This document shows, piece by piece, positions 60,355 through 64,000 of a DNA stretch of 64,000 bases. Numbering within the stretch: position 1 is the stretch's first letter; the number at the start of each line of letters is the position of its first letter. A program made the translations under genes and the position numbers. Source of the DNA: Ophiura sarsii (Eukaryota > Echinodermata > Ophiuroidea > Amphilepidida > Ophiuridae); the NCBI GenBank assembly GCA_035610835.1, contig CM069442.1:65622654-65686653 (forward strand). Direction: 5' to 3'. Under the pieces are notes generated by a model, which had not been told where the DNA came from, ran no database searches, and saw only the letters and a list, made by a program, of their open reading frames with translations.

Positions 60355-60427
60355 GTGTGAATTACTGGCCCCTCGGTGTTGGATGAGTGCGTCACTCATC
60401 CAACACCTCGGGGCCAGTAATTCACAC
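60355..60427. repeat. Near-perfect 35-bp-stem hairpin
   Basis: The two 35-bp arms (60355-60389 and 60393-60427) are reverse complements with only two adjacent mismatches (tc against ga) and a 3-nt loop. It could extrude as a cruciform or give a small-RNA-like hairpin if transcribed. Confidence 0.9.
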
Positions 60428-61639
60428 TACTTCGACTATACCATGTCGTATCTGTATACTACGGACCCGATTGACCTTTCTATTCTTTTTCTTTTCTTTT
60501 GTGGAATTTGAGATTTTCTGATTGTTTTTTACACATTTTTATTAATTTGTTTGAATTCAAAGGGACCTCTCAGATTTTCACAAAAGTCTGAGAGGTTTTC
60601 TTATTTTCATCGCCGAAATGCATGTATTTTCTAGCAATAAGAAATGATGAAAACAATTTACATTATTAACAATTTATCAACTTTCAACTGCACACAATAT
60701 TTAAGGACCTGAATGATTTTTTAGATTTTTAAAATAAATAAGATGTACTCTTATAAGTTCCTTTAATATTTTTCAAGTACATAACATATGATTATTGTCT
60801 TTCATATCAATTTTGCCAGTCGCAGTGATGTCACAGAATGGCATACTGGCCCCCGTTTGGTCAGTTATGGCTGTTCAAAGTTACGCCTGCGTGAAAGATT
60901 GCTATTGGAGTGAATGGTAAAAATAAAAATAGCATCTTTGTTCAATATATTAACAATAATTATATTCTACAGCTGTATCTAAAAACAATAATGGTATCTG
61001 ATCAAATACAAGTAATACAAATCAAATTTTCCAGCACTCCATGATTAGAAAACTTCTGTAAGATTTGAAAGTGAAATAAGTAATTAATGATTATTTATGT
61101 TTATAGATGATAATTAATATACTGTAAAAAGTGGAGATTTGTGTGTGTTTAATTTTTTGCGCTTTGCATATTTTGAACAATTTTGCTTGTTTATATTTTT
61201 GCGATTTTGAGCTTTCTTACATAGACCTACATATTGAATTTGTGTTTTATTTTAGCGCTTGCTGAATTTAACGCGAAAAGTGCGAAAAATAAATAAATAA
61301 ATGTAGCGCAAAAATGTCCACTTGTACAGACAAATTATGCCCCTATGCACAGAAACGCACACTTTTATACCCTGTCATTTTGAAAACCAAAACCTGTACA
61401 TCCTGTGACCTGTGCTATATAGCCAGTTTAGTAGCTGGGTTAAAAATACACTTAACCAAAAGAAACTGGCAAAAAAAAAAGGTTTCTGATATCATGAATT
61501 AAAACAAAGACTTTCATTTCCCACTTGGGTTTTGAACATGCATGATAGTGTGACAGGTATGTGTATAGCCCAAGGGTGGCAGGTACTCTGGTATTTTTGG
61601 ACCCATATGTTTACCATAAATCTATACTTTTCCTATATA
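60428..61639. other. Non-coding stretch with one small hairpin
   Basis: A 10-bp stem (acctctcaga / tctgagaggt, 60565-60574 and 60587-60596) is followed by a T-rich run. No gene recognised. Confidence 0.45.
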
Positions 61640-62129
61640 AACTGCTCAAAAAAAGTTTGGAATATTTTTTCAAGCACAAGATTTTCAGATATCGTAGGAT
61701 ATGTTCAATAAGTGTTAAATATCCATGTAAAGCTGATGTGTTCATCTTTACAATGATACCAAATGTGAAGCAATCCCTTGCTCCAGTGCTCAGCTACTTG
61801 CTTGAGAACATGAGGTCACAATCCGAATGTGCCAAAACCAACACTTTTTGTGCTCAAAAGAACATCTTTGTCGTCTGTTCAATGAATGGATGATCTATTG
61901 ATTTCTAAGCACAGAATAGTGTTAATTTTTTGCACTTTTTGATTGCGACCTCCCCATGTTCTCAAGCATGTGGCTGAACACTGGAACAAGGGATTGCTTC
62001 AAATTGGATATCATTGTAAAGATGAACACATCAGCTTTTAAATGATATATTACACTTAATGAACATATCCCGCAATATTTTAAAATCTTATGCTTGAAAA
62101 AATATTCTAAACTTTGTTTGAGCAGTTTA
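61640..62129. mobile_element. 490-bp foldback MITE with AAACTGCTC ends
   Basis: 'aaactgctcaaaaaaagttt' at 61640 is inverted at the right end ('aaactttgtttgagcagttt'). The arms of ~220 bp pair over 'aagctgatgtgttcatcttt' and 'gcaatcccttg'. Relatives lie at 55605-55858 and 9522-9607. The ORF within it is not a gene. Confidence 0.82.
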
Positions 62130-62159
62130 TTTGACAGATTTTGCTAAAATAGCAATATT

Positions 62160-62300
62160 ATGGATTTTAGACCCATAAATTTACCAAAAATGGATTTGAA
62201 AAGGGGTCATCCATTTACCAGAGGGTGAAAAATGGGACCCTATTTAGTGGCACATCCCTGTAACCTCATATCCACTAAGTAATACCCCCCCCCCCCCCCG
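62160..62300 (-). repeat. Inverted partial copy of the 58295-58640 foldback
   Basis: 'ccctatttagtggcacatccctgtaacctcatatccactaagta' followed by C15 is the reverse complement of the left end at 58295-58350. Confidence 0.7.
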
Positions 62301-62412
62301 GATGTATAGGCTGCATTGACTCAATTTCATCTCGTAATACATTCAAGATACCATGAAAACCTGTCTGCGCAAACGAAAACTTACAAAACCGCGATAATTT
62401 AACACATTTCAG

Positions 62413-62622
62413 TTGAAATATTGCTATAAAACACAGCTAATGATGATGCAAAATGTTATGCTAGGTATGCCAGCTATGGCCGATGATGAAATGAGTATGA
62501 GTGGTGACTATGGTCCAGAATTGGATATTAACACATTGAATAGTCTCAATATGCTAAGTACTATCCAGGATCACCCAGTTTCAGATAGTGAAGAATCAGT
62601 GGCCAGTATGAATGTAGTGTAA
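62413..62622 (+). CDS. Possible terminal exon, acidic Met/Ser-rich C-terminus
   Basis: An acceptor-like 'taacacatttcag' ends at 62412 and is followed by a 69-codon open frame ending TAA at 62622; the first ATG is at 62440. The peptide is Met-rich then acidic ('MADDEMSMSGDYGPELDINT', '...HPVSDSEESVASMNVV'), reminiscent of the disordered C-terminal tail of a nuclear protein, but I do not recognise the family. The stop codon lies at the junction with the 70-bp satellite. Composition looks more protein-like than neighbouring ORFs. An alternative is chance. No upstream exon was identified in the window. Confidence 0.35.
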   Translation: MKYCYKTQLMMMQNVMLGMPAMADDEMSMSGDYGPELDINTLNSLNMLSTIQDHPVSDSEESVASMNVV

Positions 62623-64000
62623 AGCCTACTGGGGCAGGCATAGGGAGTAAAGATACCACTGCCATAGTCTGTCAATCATCATCAAGTGGTGAAGCCTACT
62701 GGGGCAGGCATAGGGAGTAAAGATACCACTGCCATAGTCTGTCAATCATCATCTAGTGGTGAAGCCTACTGGGGCAGGCACAGGGAGTAAAGATACCACT
62801 GCCATAGTCTGTCAATCATCATCAAGTGGTGAAGCCTACTGGGGCAGGCACAGTGAGTAAAGATACCACTGCCATAGTCTGTCAATCATCATCTAGTGGT
62901 GAAGCCTACTGGGGCAGGCACAGGGAGTAAAGATACCACTGCCATAGTCTGTCAATCATCATCAAGTGGTGAAGCCTACTGGGGCAGGCACAGGGAGTAA
63001 AGATACCACTGCCATAGTCTGTCAATCATCATCAAGTGGTGAAGCCTACTGGGGCAGGCACAGGGAGTAAAGATACCACTGCCATAGTCTGTCAATCATC
63101 ATCTAGTGGTGAAGCCTACTGGGGCAGGCACAGGGAGTAAAGATACCACTGCCATAGTCTGTCAATCATCATCAAGTGGTGAAGCCTACTGGGGCAGACA
63201 CAGTGAGTAAAGATACCACTGCCATAGTCTGTCAATCATCATCAAGTGGTGAAGCCTACTGGGGCAGGCACAGGGAGTAAAGATACCACTGCCATAGTAT
63301 GTCAATCATCATCAAGTGGTGAAGCCTACTGGGGCAGGCACAGTGAGTAAAGATACCACTGCCATAGTCTGTCAATCATCATCTAGTGGTGAAGCCTACT
63401 GGGGCAGGCATAGGGAGTAAAGATACCACTGCCATAGTCTGTCAATCATCATCAAGTGGTGAAGCCTACTGGGGCAGGCACAGGGAGTAAAGATACCACT
63501 GCCATAGTCTGTCAATCATCATCAAGTGGTGAAGCCTACTGGGGCAGGCATAGGGAGTAAAGATACCACTGCCATAGTCTGTCAATCATCATCTAGTGGT
63601 GAAGCCTACTGGGGCAGGCATAGGGAGTAAAGATACCACTGCCATAGTCTGTCAATCATCATCAAGTGGTGAAGCCTACTGGGGCAGGCATAGGGAGTAA
63701 AGATACCACTGCCATAGTCTGTCAATCATCATCTAGTGGTGAAGCCTACTGGGGCAGGCACAGTGAGTAAAGATACCACTGCCATAGTCTGTCAATCATC
63801 ATCAAGTGGTGAAGCCTACTGGGGCAGACACAGTGAGTAAAGATACCACTGCCATAGTCTGTCAATCATCATCAAGTGGTGAAGCCTACTGGGGCAGGCA
63901 TAGGGAGTAAAGATACCACTGCCATAGTCTGTCAATCATCATCTAGTGGTGAAGCCTACTGGGGCAGGCACAGTGAGTAAAGATACCACTGCCATAGTCT
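62623..64000 (+). repeat. 70-bp satellite, about 19.7 copies, open at window end
   Basis: The unit starts 'agcctactggggcaggca' and the period is exactly 70 bp with no indels. Variants are (t/c)agggagt versus cagtgagt, atcatcaag versus atcatctag, and occasional gcagaca or agtatg. The variants mix along the array. No coding frame: the unit has TAA and TAG stops. It is cut by the window edge. Confidence 0.96.

Noticed and set aside
60565..60596. Histone-type 3' stem-loop
   Set aside because: The 10-bp stem and 12-nt loop do not match the histone stem-loop consensus, and no histone gene is nearby.
61561..61893. 110-codon ORF
   Set aside because: It lies inside the 61640-62129 MITE, and the similar ORF at 55558-55857 lies in its half copy; the frame follows the element, not a gene.
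62623..64000. CRISPR-like or coding repeat array
   Set aside because: 70-bp units have no variable spacers and contain stop codons; it is a satellite.

Overview
The window is eukaryotic and most likely from a marine invertebrate animal. It is AT-rich and gene-poor, has intron-type splice signals, long G or C homopolymer tracts, many short inverted-repeat transposons, and fragments of several animal retroelement groups (RTE/BovB-like, CR1/L2-like and Penelope-like). An invertebrate deuterostome such as an echinoderm or hemichordate is my guess from the overall texture; no single sequence proves it.

Only four loci look like host genes or gene parts. Two are single-exon class A (rhodopsin-family) GPCR genes on the minus strand (23188-24294 and 38242-39360), tandem paralogues carried by a large duplication (copy A about 20321-30057, copy B about 36359-43497). 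The third is a short ORF at 59841-60089 resembling the N-terminal domain of Crypton-derived (ZMYM2/DUF3504-like) proteins, which stops early and is followed by a strong splice donor. The fourth is a possible terminal exon at 62413-62622 that runs straight into a 70-bp satellite.

Layout. 1-5.8 kb: mostly featureless, with a tRNA-like SINE candidate. 5.8-9.4 kb: a 3.6-kb foldback element flanked by TTAA, whose arms carry tandem ~175-bp units. 9.5-12.8 kb: LINE scraps and a dispersed repeat. 13.4-15.8 kb: a 56-bp minisatellite with a 1.09-kb palindromic transposon nested in it. 16.2-17.6 kb: a decayed RTE-type LINE. 18-20.3 kb: a spacer repeat holding a Penelope fragment, then more minisatellite. 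20.3-30 kb: duplication copy A with GPCR A and a 4,034-bp TIR element that contains 17 copies of a 180-bp satellite. 30-36.4 kb: minisatellite arrays alternating with a ~430-bp spacer. 36.4-43.5 kb: copy B with GPCR B and three inserted MITEs absent from copy A. 43.7-50 kb: a dense field of MITEs and foldbacks. 52-54 kb: a CR1/L2-like LINE with two frameshifts. 54.4-62.3 kb: more MITEs, the Crypton-like ORF and a near-perfect 35-bp-stem hairpin. 62.6-64 kb: 70-bp satellite running off the window.

The strongest story is the pair of duplicated GPCR segments. Because the two copies align, each supplies the empty site for insertions in the other, so transposon boundaries and target duplications can be read directly. 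The largest insertion is a satellite-bearing, TIR-flanked element that sits 174 bp upstream of the GPCR A start codon and is missing at the matching place in copy B. No transposase, CRISPR or prokaryotic-type system was seen. Most long ORFs in the 13-36 kb region come from the 56-bp minisatellite and should not be read as genes.
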